Below are positions 29,487 through 38,574 of a stretch of DNA of 64,000 nucleotides, one piece after another (the first letter of the stretch is position 1; each line of letters begins with the position of its first letter). The DNA comes from Methanosphaera sp. GTDB taxonomy: Archaea; Methanobacteriota; Methanobacteria; Methanobacteriales; Methanobacteriaceae. Under the pieces are notes generated by a model. That model saw only the letters and a program-made list of their open reading frames with translations, was not told where the DNA came from and did no database searches. The stretch covers positions 1 to 64,000 of the forward strand of contig JAFRMD010000082.1 of the NCBI GenBank assembly GCA_017430835.1, written 5' to 3'. The position numbers were made by a program, and so were the translations under genes.

Positions 29487-29804
29487 CTAGTTTTTCTTAT
29501 GAGTGTAAGGAACTTTTTTTAAATGTCCACATTCAAGACATTTTTTGGTAATGGTATTACCAGAAAGTCTTACTCTTAAGTTAGCCCCTGGTTTAAGGAA
29601 TTTATTACAATTTTTACAAAACCTTCCTCGCCAATAATCAGGTAATGGAATATTATATGTTGTAGAGATATTACGAGTTAACTTAACATAACGATCAGAA
29701 CGTTCTGGGTGTTGGGAAAACTCCATTTCTGCTTGATTGAATAAAATTTGCATCCTTTCGTTTGCTATTTTATTGACATAGCTTGGACGTTTTCTTCGAC
29801 TCAA
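29487..29804 (-). CDS. rnp4: RNase P protein component 4 (Rpp21)
   Basis: 105 residues. Two long N-terminal helices (with YVNKIANERMQILFNQAE and the basic YVKLTRNIS) are followed by a zinc ribbon with cysteines CKNC and CLEC that frame LRVRLSGN. This is the Rpr2/Rpp21 subunit of archaeal RNase P, which trims the 5' leader of tRNAs. The start TTG 29804 is behind GAGGG. First gene of the translation operon that runs leftward to FtsY. Confidence 0.92.
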   Translation of the reverse strand: MSRRKRPSYVNKIANERMQILFNQAEMEFSQHPERSDRYVKLTRNISTTYNIPLPDYWRGRFCKNCNKFLKPGANLRVRLSGNTITKKCLECGHLKKVPYTHKKN

Positions 29805-30199
29805 AAATATCTAACCCTCTAAAAAATATAGAATATTCTTCTTAAGTGCAAGGAATGAAATTATGAAAAACATAAAATCTAGATAGTAAACTTAAGAATA
29901 ATAATATAATTTATGTAATCTATTACTTAAATATGTTTGGTAGCTATGTCCTGTAAAAATTCTTTATATTAAAAATAAGATGTATTTCATCAATATTCAA
30001 TAATACGAATCATATATGTAATTAATAAATATTGCCATATTGCAGAAAAAATAGTAAAATATTTATATTATGAATAATCTAACATTTGTTTCATATAGCT
30101 TCAGAAAATGAATTTGAATAATAATGAATTGGGATTTCATTAAAGTCTAAAGATTTAAATGATGGGTTTTAATGAGCAAACATGAATTATATGGATTAT
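29805..30199. other. Intergenic region upstream of the rnp4 operon
   Basis: About 395 nt without a supportable gene. It should carry the promoter of the minus-strand translation operon; several TATA-like elements exist and none is decisive. A perfect 9-bp inverted repeat, TTCTTAAGT (29839-29847) and ACTTAAGAA (29890-29898), lies 35-95 nt before the rnp4 start. Confidence 0.4.
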
Positions 30200-30742
30200 T
30201 CAAAGTAATTCAAAGTAATCCTCAAGAAAATCAATTTCACCGAGAGGATAAACAACTTCTTTCTTCATTATCTTAACAATAATATCTGCAATTTCACAGG
30301 CATCACAGCTACTTGTATCAATCTCCTGAACATCTTCGCCATAAGTATCATAACTTTCAGAAGTACAAACACCAAGAATTTCGGCAGAAACATTCTCATT
30401 AACCTTTTCTTGTTTCCAATGTCTAGTGTTTAATCTGTCTTCAAGTATGTCTGGTCTGCATCTAAGAACAATAACCAAATCTGCATTAGGATAATCCTGT
30501 GCAAGATGACCCTCAAAAATGATATCTTTGTCAACATTATCTTTTTTAATAGAATCAACAATTGGAATCATTTTCTCGGTGTCAACAATTTTATACCCTC
30601 TTTTTTCATCAGTACCACGATTTAAATCATAATCATCAAGTAAAGAATTAATACTAATAAACATGGCATCAATTTTACTTTTAAGAATATTGGTAACCGT
30701 AGTTTTACCAGTCCCTGGAGTTCCAGTAATAACAATCATCAT
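30200..30742 (-). CDS. AK6/Fap7-like nucleoside monophosphate kinase
   Basis: 180 residues. The P-loop GTPGTGKTT is at the N-terminus. The segment EGHLAQDYPNADLVIVLR followed by RLNTRHWKQEKVNENVSAEI is characteristic of the AK6/hCINAP/Fap7 family of adenylate kinases linked to small-subunit maturation. Expected activity is ATP + AMP to 2 ADP, with broad NMP use in relatives. It follows the SpoIIM-like gene by 16 nt and is presumably co-transcribed. The assignment is by motif. Confidence 0.8.
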   Translation of the reverse strand: MMIVITGTPGTGKTTVTNILKSKIDAMFISINSLLDDYDLNRGTDEKRGYKIVDTEKMIPIVDSIKKDNVDKDIIFEGHLAQDYPNADLVIVLRCRPDILEDRLNTRHWKQEKVNENVSAEILGVCTSESYDTYGEDVQEIDTSSCDACEIADIIVKIMKKEVVYPLGEIDFLEDYFELL

Positions 30743-30758
30743 AAAATATCAATCCTCT

Positions 30759-31376
30759 TCACATCGTCATATTTAATATAATTGGAGTTACTCCAGCTTC
30801 AATAACAGCAGCAATAACAAGTAATACAAAAACGACCATGATTGTAAAAATTATGTCCTTGATGTATAAGGAAGAATTGGATAGTTCCTCTTTAAAATTA
30901 TGTTTAAACAATGCCCGAATCAGTTTAACCTCAAACTTTGTAGCAATAAAAGCTCCAGATAAGGAAAGTACCACAGCACTAAGTTCAAATATTCCATGAG
31001 GAACAATGCCTGCAACAAACTGTATTGGAGAAACCATAGTATAAGTAAATCCAATAATCAAACCATTCAAGACAATTGACATAATTGTAAATACTGAAAA
31101 TAAAAAGCCAAACAAAATAATTACTAGATTTGCACGCATATTATTCTGGAACAAGAACCAAGCTTGAGCAGTAAAACCATCATTTAATGGTATCTGACTA
31201 ATCATTTGTTTAAAAATTTCTAAAACGAAAGTTTTAATACTGGAACTGAAAACTACTCCAAGGATTGCTGAAAAAAGTAGAATAAATGCTGATACAATGA
31301 TTAAGCTTTTGTTTCTTGAGAGATATTCCTTAAGATAATTTAAACTACAGACTTCCCTAAAAAATTCTAAAATAAT
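30759..31376 (-). CDS. SpoIIM-like (DUF95) membrane protein, probable AUU start
   Basis: About 205 residues with several membrane segments; the SpoIIM/DUF95 signature is visible as GIVPHGIFELSAVVLSLSGAFI. Family members are membrane proteins of unknown role in archaea. The frame contains no ATG or GTG before the first membrane helix. The only good ribosome binding site is GGAGGT (31384-31389), 7 nt before ATT (31374-31376). An in-frame TTG (31389-31391) overlaps that same site and cannot easily use it. I therefore place the start at AUU. The neighbours are threonine synthase upstream, separated by a T8 tract, and the AK6-like kinase downstream. Confidence 0.75.
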   Translation of the reverse strand: MILEFFREVCSLNYLKEYLSRNKSLIIVSAFILLFSAILGVVFSSSIKTFVLEIFKQMISQIPLNDGFTAQAWFLFQNNMRANLVIILFGFLFSVFTIMSIVLNGLIIGFTYTMVSPIQFVAGIVPHGIFELSAVVLSLSGAFIATKFEVKLIRALFKHNFKEELSNSSLYIKDIIFTIMVVFVLLVIAAVIEAGVTPIILNMTM

Positions 31377-31405
31377 GGTGAATACCTCCAAAATATTATT
31401 AAAAT

Positions 31406-31413
31406 AAAAAAAA
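31406..31413 (-). terminator. Oligo-T terminator after threonine synthase
   Basis: Eight T residues on the minus strand, about 25 nt after the threonine synthase stop and just before the ribosome binding site of the SpoIIM-like gene. Confidence 0.4.
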
Positions 31414-31436
31414 GATAGTTGGTAAAAGAGTTTTAT

Positions 31437-32633
31437 TTACATAGTTTTTAAAACTCTTCTAATTTCATTAGGATCTGATGATACTTGGGTAGGTTCCTCA
31501 CATGCATCAATGGCAACATTAGGATCTTTAAGAACATGGCCTGTAACAATACAAACAACACGTTCACCCTTATCAATAGTACCATTTTCAACTAATTTTC
31601 TTAAACCTGCAATAGAAGCAGCGCTTGCTGGTTCAACACCAATACCTTCTGTTCTTGCAAGATATTTCTGTGCATCAAGAATTTCATCGTCAGTAACAGT
31701 ATCTGCAGTACCGTTAGATTCTTTAATAGCACGCATTGCTTTAAGACTACTTACCGGAGCACCAATTCTGATTGCAGTTGCAATAGTTTCAGGATTTTCG
31801 ACAGGTGTAACTTCATCAGTACCCGCTTTAACAGCGTTTGCTATAGGAGCACTGTTAACCGCTTGAATACCAGTCATCATAGGAGTATCTTTAATATAGC
31901 CTGCTTCCCTAAATTCAGTAATACCCTTCCAAATAGCAGAAATGTTACCAGCATTACCTACTGGTAAAACAATTCTGTCAGGGGACTGCCAGCCAAGGTC
32001 ATGAACAACTTCCATACCTATAGTTTTCTGACCTTCAAGACGGTAGGGGTTAATGGAGTTAAGTAAGTATAACTCTCCATCGAGTGCAAGTTGGGTGATA
32101 GTTTCTAAGGCATCATCAAAGTTACCATCTACACCGAAAACTTTTGCCCCATGGAACATTGCCTGTGCAAGTTTACCAAGAGCCACTTTACCGGCAGGCA
32201 ATAATACGGCACATTTAAGTCCGGCACGAGCAGCATAAGCAGATAATGAAGCAGAAGTATTACCAGTAGAAGCACATCCGACCATGTTTACTCCCAAGTC
32301 AACTGCTTTGGTTGTACCTACACTCATTCCTCTGTCCTTAAAACTTCCAGTAGGATTGGAACCTTCAACTTTAACATATAATTCTATGCCTAATTCTTCA
32401 CCAATTTTTTCACATTTACAAAATGGTGTTCCACCTTCATCAAGGCTAATCCGGTTCTCAGGATTAACTGGAAGAAATTCCTTGTACTTCCATATGTTAT
32501 CTCTTCTGTTTTCGAATGTTTCTTTTGAAATGCCATCAACTTCTGTAACAACTTCAAGAATTGATCCGCATTCACAGGTATAAATTATTTCATCATCGTC
32601 GTATTCTCGTCCGCATGAAATACATCTTATCAT
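31437..32633 (-). CDS. thrC: Threonine synthase
   Basis: 398 residues. An N-terminal zinc-ribbon-like part has CISCGREYDDDEIIYTCECG. The PLP-binding lysine lies in NPTGSFKDRGM, and the phosphate-binding glycine loop in GNAGNISA. It converts O-phosphohomoserine to threonine. The length and N-terminal cysteines fit the archaeal/class II-like enzymes. ATG 32633 follows AGGAG at 7 nt. The gene appears to have its own promoter in the 529-nt upstream gap. Confidence 0.95.
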   Translation of the reverse strand: MIRCISCGREYDDDEIIYTCECGSILEVVTEVDGISKETFENRRDNIWKYKEFLPVNPENRISLDEGGTPFCKCEKIGEELGIELYVKVEGSNPTGSFKDRGMSVGTTKAVDLGVNMVGCASTGNTSASLSAYAARAGLKCAVLLPAGKVALGKLAQAMFHGAKVFGVDGNFDDALETITQLALDGELYLLNSINPYRLEGQKTIGMEVVHDLGWQSPDRIVLPVGNAGNISAIWKGITEFREAGYIKDTPMMTGIQAVNSAPIANAVKAGTDEVTPVENPETIATAIRIGAPVSSLKAMRAIKESNGTADTVTDDEILDAQKYLARTEGIGVEPASAASIAGLRKLVENGTIDKGERVVCIVTGHVLKDPNVAIDACEEPTQVSSDPNEIRRVLKTM

Positions 32634-33162
32634 TTAGATTCTCCTAAAAAAATTATTTTCTCATATTGTATATTCATAGTATCTAACAATATGCTTTATG
32701 TCATATATTTATATTTTTTATTAGTTAATTATTTTGTTATTTGTTAAAGTAAAATGTTTTGAAAAATAGCTTTATAGAAAAAGGATGGTTAATTTTAATG
32801 GTAACAATCAATAATAACTCAAGTGGTATCAAATAAGATGTGTGAAGTGATTATTATTGTAAATTGAGAAAAATATTGCTATTCTCGTAATTTAATCAAA
32901 AAATTAAATCCATCCCTTTTAATACTTTATTAACTATGGTTAATAAATATATCTTTTTTGTTAATTTAATAAAATTTACTTTAAAAAATAGGTAGAAATA
33001 AAATTTAAATTATATTTATAACTTTAAAACAAAAATACTTAAATCATTGTTTAATAATTATGGACATGAAAATAATAGTTTATATTCTAGGTAAATTAAG
33101 ATTAAATATTTATATTATATTAAATAGAATTTGAGAATAATTAAATAAAAGAGGTAAATACT
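32634..33162. other. Divergent intergenic region with an imperfect inverted repeat
   Basis: 529 nt between thrC and the small membrane protein gene, AT-rich and without a convincing frame. Arms at 32778-32796 and 32900-32920 form an imperfect inverted repeat (AAAAAGGATGGTTAATTTT against AAAAGGGATGGATTTAATTTT read on the other strand), about 100 nt apart. Promoters for both flanking genes should lie here. Confidence 0.4.
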
Positions 33163-33393
33163 ATGGCAAGCCCCATTCTTGCAGCAATATTGTCCTTAAT
33201 CATACCGGGTTTAGGTCAATTTTATGCTGGTTCATTTATGAGAGCTATATTTTTTTTCATATTCGCGATAGTATGTTTAATCGTAGTTGGTATGATATTC
33301 ACTGATTGGATATTTTATATAATAAATATTTTCATCTCGTTATATATCGCTTATGATGCATACAAATTCGCACAAATAAATAATTATCATTAG
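33163..33393 (+). CDS. Small three-helix membrane protein, TM2/DUF5683-like
   Basis: 76 residues. The segment ILAAILSLIIPGLGQFYAGSF resembles the conserved opening of TM2 and DUF5683 small membrane proteins (proline-glycine-xx-glycine-Q-x-Y). Two further hydrophobic helices follow. ATG 33163 is behind GAGGT. The gene stands alone, followed by an oligo-T stretch at 33400-33407. Function unknown. Confidence 0.65.
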   Translation: MASPILAAILSLIIPGLGQFYAGSFMRAIFFFIFAIVCLIVVGMIFTDWIFYIINIFISLYIAYDAYKFAQINNYH

Positions 33394-33777
33394 ACCTTTC
33401 TTTTTTTGTAAATTTTTTAAATTATTTATTTTGATTTTTTTTGATGTGCTATGTGGCACTTTTAGAAAAATGAATAAAAGCGTTCTCACACTTTTTGTTT
33501 AGTTAATTTCTTTTCAGAGATATATGTAATTAGTTACTATTATTTTAATTAAACGATTACATTAATAACCTTTTAAATTCTTTTCATTGTTTTATCTTTG
33601 ATAATATAACTGTCATCAATAATCTTATTAAGAATAAATCAATTAGAATGAAGATATATTGAGTAATATTTAATAAAATTCTAAAAAATTATATTATTTA
33701 TAAAGTATGTATCTTACTATTATACAAGTGAGAATCTAGTATTAATTTTTTGAATCTAATATTTATTTTTAAGAAAA
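33394..33777. other. Intergenic region before the BCCT transporter gene
   Basis: 384 nt, AT-rich. It begins with an oligo-T stretch that may end the previous transcript. I see no gene, tRNA or ordered repeat. TATA-like stretches close to 33690-33700 may serve the transporter. Confidence 0.35.
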
Positions 33778-33792
33778 ATGGGTGTTAACATT

Positions 33793-35364
33793 ATGAAATT
33801 AAAAAATAACAGTAGGCCTGTTCTTTGGATGGCATTAATACCTTTTATTTTTATAATGCTTTTAGCTATTCTATTGCCTGATGCTTTCAGAGAATTTACT
33901 ACTTTTGTTAGAGATATTTTAGGATTACTCTTTGGATGGTTTTATTTAATTGTAGTCTTTTTATGTGTAGTAATTAGTATAGTTGTAATATTCCATCCCA
34001 TGGGTAAAATACGCTTGGGAGATCCTCATTCAAAACCAGAATATTCCACATTTTCCTGGATTGCTATGCTTTTCTCTGCAGGTATGGGAATAGGATTAGT
34101 ATTTTATGGGGCAGCTGAACCATTGTCACATTTTGCTGTCAATGCTCCCGAAGCAACTATTTATACACAACAAGCCATGCTTGATGCTTTGAAATACTCT
34201 TTTTTCCATTATGGTATTTCTGCATGGTCGGTTTATGGTATGGTAGCACTTGCTATCGCATACTTCAAATACAGAAAAAAAGAATTACCTAATATTTCAT
34301 CGACATTAAAACCAATATTTGGTAAATATACGAATGGAATAATCGGTAATGTAGTTGATGCACTTACTATATTTGCAACAGTTGTAGGTGTTGCAACTTC
34401 ATTAGGTTTAGGTGCAGTTCAAATAAATGGTGGATTGCACTACTTATTTGGTATAATACAATCAATTAATGTTCAACTAATAATTATTGCTATTGCAACA
34501 GTATTATTCTTAACATCTGCAATGACTGGAATTAATAAGGGTGTTAAAATCTTATCGGATACGAATATTGTTCTTGCAGTACTTCTAATGTTGGTTGCTA
34601 TAGCTATTGGACCTTCATTAAATATGGCAAATTTCTTCACGGAAAGTTTAGGGGCATATATAAATGATTTTATTAGAATGAGTTTTAGAACTGCAGCTTC
34701 CGGTACTTTAACTCAACAGAATTGGGTTCAAAGTTGGACAATATTCTATTGGGCTTGGTGGATTTCATGGTCACCATTTGTAGGAGTTTTCATAGCCAAT
34801 ATATCAAAGGGTAGAACAATAAGGGAATTTTTGGCTTATATCTTGGTGGTTCCATCTGTATTCTCATTCATATGGTTTTCAGTCTTTGGAACATTGGCAA
34901 TGAATTTGGCAACACCTGGTAATCCAGTCATAAACTTATCCATAGATCAAATGTTATTTGGAGTCTTTAGTCAATATCCATTTTCATTGGTATTGTCTGT
35001 AATTGCGATTATATTGGTATTCATCTACTTTATTACGTCAGCGGATTCTGCAACAGTGGTATTGGCTATGTTGTCAGAGAATGGTAGTGAAAAAACTTCC
35101 AATAAAATTAAATTAATTTGGGGTATAGTATTGGCTAGTATTGCAAGTATACTTCTAATTAATGGTGGACTTGGTTCATTACAGAATATATTGATTATCA
35201 CGGCATTTCCGTTTTCAATACTGTTGTTCTTAATTGTTGTTTCGGTTTTCAAAGAAATAATATATGAAAAAGATGAAATGGGATTGTCTGTAAAACCTGA
35301 AAGACATCCAACAGTAGAGAAACCGTTCAAATCATACGAAAATGATGAAGAAGAAGAAAATTAG
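33793..35364 (+). CDS. BCCT-family betaine/choline/carnitine transporter
   Basis: 523 residues, 12 predicted membrane helices. The family signature is clear: FSAGMGIGLVFYGAAEP in helix 3 and the Trp-rich stretch YWAWWISWSPFVGVFIANISKGRTIREF in helices 8-9. Such carriers take up quaternary ammonium compounds such as glycine betaine with Na+ or H+, for osmoprotection. The substrate here is not proved. ATG 33793 is chosen because GGGTG lies 8 nt before it; an ATG at 33778 overlaps that site. The C-terminal tail is acidic. Confidence 0.9.
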   Translation: MKLKNNSRPVLWMALIPFIFIMLLAILLPDAFREFTTFVRDILGLLFGWFYLIVVFLCVVISIVVIFHPMGKIRLGDPHSKPEYSTFSWIAMLFSAGMGIGLVFYGAAEPLSHFAVNAPEATIYTQQAMLDALKYSFFHYGISAWSVYGMVALAIAYFKYRKKELPNISSTLKPIFGKYTNGIIGNVVDALTIFATVVGVATSLGLGAVQINGGLHYLFGIIQSINVQLIIIAIATVLFLTSAMTGINKGVKILSDTNIVLAVLLMLVAIAIGPSLNMANFFTESLGAYINDFIRMSFRTAASGTLTQQNWVQSWTIFYWAWWISWSPFVGVFIANISKGRTIREFLAYILVVPSVFSFIWFSVFGTLAMNLATPGNPVINLSIDQMLFGVFSQYPFSLVLSVIAIILVFIYFITSADSATVVLAMLSENGSEKTSNKIKLIWGIVLASIASILLINGGLGSLQNILIITAFPFSILLFLIVVSVFKEIIYEKDEMGLSVKPERHPTVEKPFKSYENDEEEEN

Positions 35365-35447
35365 ATTAACGGATTTTAATATATTTTTTCGTAACTGTTG
35401 GAATATTATAACCCATTTTTTAATTTATTTTTTTGATTCAAAACGAG

Positions 35448-36035
35448 TTAGCCGTGTCCTCCTCCCATGAGGTAACTTATTATAACGATTAATACTCCTA
35501 CTCCAATGATTTCTATTGCTGTTTTTGACATACTTTCTTTTGCAATTTTTCCTAAGTAACATCCCAGGATTATTAGCATTGTGAAGCTCACTATTAATGT
35601 TGCCGTTATTGCCGTGAATATGTCTGTAAATATGAAGAAGGGGATTGATGGTATGAATGAACCTAGAAAACTAGCTGATCCGTGTGTGAGCATACTCATA
35701 AATACTCTGTATTTAGCTTGTTCATGGATAACTGTGTCGTCAAGTTTTCTTTCTTTTAGCAGCATAGTGTTTTCCAGTTCTCTTATGGTTTTTCCTTCCT
35801 CTGCGTGTTCACCAACATACGATCCAAAACCATTTGATAATGCTATTGCTATTCCACCACTTAAACCTGTTAATCCTACAGCCATGGTGTTAACATTTCC
35901 ACCAGTACTAATTCCCATTATGGCTGCTGTCAAGGATATACTTAGTACTGTTAATATACCATCTAATGAACCAAGAGCAACGTATCTGCTCAGTTCTACA
36001 TAATCTCTGATTACTTGTCTTAAGGTTATCTTCAT
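35448..36035 (-). CDS. VIT/CCC1-like membrane protein
   Basis: 195 residues. The N-terminal helix pair with LGSLDGILTVLSISLTAAIMG and a charged cytoplasmic loop (GEHAEEGKTIRELENTMLLKE) match archaeal VIT1/CCC1-type proteins (the TIGR00267 group). Relatives move Fe2+ or Mn2+ in plants and yeast; transport here is not established. ATG 36035 follows AAAGAGAT. It lies 25 nt downstream of HMG-CoA reductase and may be co-transcribed. Confidence 0.7.
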   Translation of the reverse strand: MKITLRQVIRDYVELSRYVALGSLDGILTVLSISLTAAIMGISTGGNVNTMAVGLTGLSGGIAIALSNGFGSYVGEHAEEGKTIRELENTMLLKERKLDDTVIHEQAKYRVFMSMLTHGSASFLGSFIPSIPFFIFTDIFTAITATLIVSFTMLIILGCYLGKIAKESMSKTAIEIIGVGVLIVIISYLMGGGHG

Positions 36036-36060
36036 GAATAATCTATCTCTTTAAATTAGG

Positions 36061-37269
36061 TTAACGTCCCAGTTCTTGATGTGCACGTGCAAGGTGTCCT
36101 GCTGCTAAAGCACTTATTAATGATAATTCTCCAGCCAGTACTGCTGATGCTATTATTGATGCAAAGTCCAATACTTTATCTGATCCTTTAACATCCATTA
36201 TGTTCAATGATTCTGTTGCAGTTTCCAGTCTTGTACCACCACCAACTGTTGCTACTGGCAAATCAGGAAGTGTTACACTAAAGTATAAGTCTCCTTCTTC
36301 ACATTCAGCTGTTGTTATTCCAAGACTACCTTCCACTACGTGTGCAGGATCTTGTCCACATGCAAGGAATATTGCAGCCACAATATTTGCAAAGTGTGCA
36401 TTATATCCATAGCTTCCAGCTATTGCAGAACCAACAAGGTTTTTGGCCTGGTTTACTTCTACTATTGCTTCAGGTGTTGTTTTAAGGGTTTTTTCAACTA
36501 TTTCTCTTGGAATGTTTACTTCTGCTATTACACTTTTTCCTCTTCCTTCAATAAGGTTTAATGCTGATGGTTTTTTATCTACACAGAAGTTTGAACTTAA
36601 TGCAATGGTGTGAATATTTTCATTCTGGGATTCTATGTAGTTTATTGCTTCTTGGGTTGCAATAGTTACCATGTTCATGCCCATACTGTCTCCTGTTTCA
36701 TAGACAAATCTTGGGTAAATGTGTCTTCCAACAGTGGCTATTGGATCTATTTTAAGCAGTTTTCCGTGACGTGTAGTGCTTTCTGCTACTTTTTTAATCT
36801 CTTCAAAGTTTTCTTCTATCCAATTTTTTAGTTTGCCTGCTTCATGAACGTTCCTGGTTTTTATTACTGGAGCTCTTGTCATTTGATTATGTAATATTGA
36901 CACTGAACATCCACCAGATTTTCTTATTACTGAACATCCCCTATTTGTACTGGCCAGTAATGCTCCTTCTGTTGTTGCCATTGGAACGTATGTTTCTATT
37001 TGTGTTTTATCTTCCTTGTTAATAGTTACAGGTCCAACTACTCCTACTGGAACTTGTATTGTTCCTATCTGGTTTTCAATATTTTTCTTTGCTGTTTCTG
37101 TCATGTCTATGGAGTAGTTTCCTATGTGTTCAAGAGTGGTGTTGCTTTTTTCTTCAATGTATTGTCTTCTTATATCTGTAGCTTCATTAGCATTTTCTGT
37201 AAATTTTTCTATTGCATGAAGTTTTATTTCACCAGAATCTAGTTTTTCAATTATTTCTTCCGTATTCAT
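36061..37269 (-). CDS. hmgA: 3-hydroxy-3-methylglutaryl-CoA reductase
   Basis: 402 residues, class I. Landmarks: TTEGALLASTNRG with the catalytic Glu, TGDSMGMNM, VDKKPSALN with the catalytic Lys, GSYGYNAHFAN and a C-terminal HLARAHQELGR with the catalytic His. It makes mevalonate for archaeal isoprenoid ether lipids. ATG 37269 follows AGGATG at 8 nt. Confidence 0.96.
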   Translation of the reverse strand: MNTEEIIEKLDSGEIKLHAIEKFTENANEATDIRRQYIEEKSNTTLEHIGNYSIDMTETAKKNIENQIGTIQVPVGVVGPVTINKEDKTQIETYVPMATTEGALLASTNRGCSVIRKSGGCSVSILHNQMTRAPVIKTRNVHEAGKLKNWIEENFEEIKKVAESTTRHGKLLKIDPIATVGRHIYPRFVYETGDSMGMNMVTIATQEAINYIESQNENIHTIALSSNFCVDKKPSALNLIEGRGKSVIAEVNIPREIVEKTLKTTPEAIVEVNQAKNLVGSAIAGSYGYNAHFANIVAAIFLACGQDPAHVVEGSLGITTAECEEGDLYFSVTLPDLPVATVGGGTRLETATESLNIMDVKGSDKVLDFASIIASAVLAGELSLISALAAGHLARAHQELGR

Positions 37270-37442
37270 TTTTAACGCATCCTCTATTTATTATATTATT
37301 ATATTAGTTAAATTATTATTTTTTTGGATAATCAGATATTTTAGATTAAAATAAGTAGAAAATTTTTTTTATTGATAGTTGTTGTATTTTTCATCATTAA
37401 AAAAAGAAGGAAAAGGATTTTAAGTCAAGTGTTTGATATTGC

Positions 37443-38300
37443 TTATTCTTTGATAAATTTAACAATGTCACTTGGTTTGTCAGCTACTTTAACTCCAAGT
37501 TGTGCCAGAATTTCTTTTTTATGTTGGGCTGTTCCATCAGTTCCTTCAATAATTGCTCCAGCATGACCCATACGTTTACCGAGTGGTGCAGATACTCCTG
37601 CAATAAATGAAATCACTGGTTTTGTTAAGTTTTCTTTAGCATATTCTGCTGCTTTTATTTCAGCAATTCCACCAATTTCACCAAGAAGTACGATATATTC
37701 TGTTTCAGGGTCTTCTTCAAATAACTTTAAAGCTTCAATGAAATCCATACCTGTAACTGGGTCTCCTCCTACTCCAAGACAAGTACTTTGACCAAATCCT
37801 GCATCTGTTATTTCACTAGCAACTTCATAAGTTAAAGTTCCACTTCTTGAAACCAGACCGACATTTCCCTTGTTAAATATGTTTGTTGGCATAATACCTA
37901 ATTTACCAACACCAGGTGTAATGATACCCGGAGTGTTTGGACCAATAACTGTAGTATCATGTTGTTGAGCATACTTAACAATTTCCATTGTATCATGTAT
38001 AGGTATGTGTTCAGTAATAATTATAACAGTATCCACTTCATTAATTGCTTCAAATGCCGCATCTTTTACAAATGGTGCAGGGATAAATATGATACTTGCA
38101 TTAATGTCTGGGTGGTATTTTTTAATTTCCTCAATAGAGTTATATACAGGTACTCCTTCCACTTCTTCTCCTGCTTTACCAGGACTTGTACCGGCTACTA
38201 TGTTTGTTCCATATTTAATCATTTCTTTTGTATGGAATCTACCTTGTTTTCCAGTTATTCCTTGTACAATTGCTTTTGTATCTTTATCTAGAATAATCAC
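37443..38300 (-). CDS. sucD: Succinate-CoA ligase (ADP-forming) subunit alpha
   Basis: 285 residues. The CoA-binding part has VQGITGKQGRFHTKEM and GPNTPGIITPG; the active-site histidine lies in KRMGHAGAIIEG. It couples succinyl-CoA and succinate to ATP in the partial, reductive TCA path of methanogens. The start is GTG 38300, 9 nt after AGGAG. The beta subunit gene is not beside it. An 8-bp inverted repeat lies 80-114 nt upstream. Confidence 0.95.
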   Translation of the reverse strand: MIILDKDTKAIVQGITGKQGRFHTKEMIKYGTNIVAGTSPGKAGEEVEGVPVYNSIEEIKKYHPDINASIIFIPAPFVKDAAFEAINEVDTVIIITEHIPIHDTMEIVKYAQQHDTTVIGPNTPGIITPGVGKLGIMPTNIFNKGNVGLVSRSGTLTYEVASEITDAGFGQSTCLGVGGDPVTGMDFIEALKLFEEDPETEYIVLLGEIGGIAEIKAAEYAKENLTKPVISFIAGVSAPLGKRMGHAGAIIEGTDGTAQHKKEILAQLGVKVADKPSDIVKFIKE

Positions 38301-38379
38301 TTATTATATCTCCTATTCGATGATTTTAGTCAATAAATTCATTGTTTATTATATTCTATTAAATATTTCATTATAGTCT

Positions 38380-38414
38380 TGACAAACAATTTATACTATT
38401 ATAATGGTTTGTCA
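38380..38414. promoter_or_regulatory. Perfect inverted repeat upstream of sucD
   Basis: TGACAAAC at 38380-38387 and GTTTGTCA at 38407-38414, with a 19-nt AT-rich centre. It lies upstream of the probable sucD promoter. Shape and position fit an operator, but no regulator is identified. Confidence 0.35.
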
Positions 38415-38574
38415 TTAATATTATAAAAAGTTATTTTTTTGTAATTGTAAAAAAAGGCTTAAAACAGGATATTTCATTAAAATATTTTATATTCTTAAAT
38501 TATTATTTCTAAAATTTTTTCAATTTCTTTGAAAAAGATAATTAAAGTGGTTAAATATGTTTTATAACTCATAT

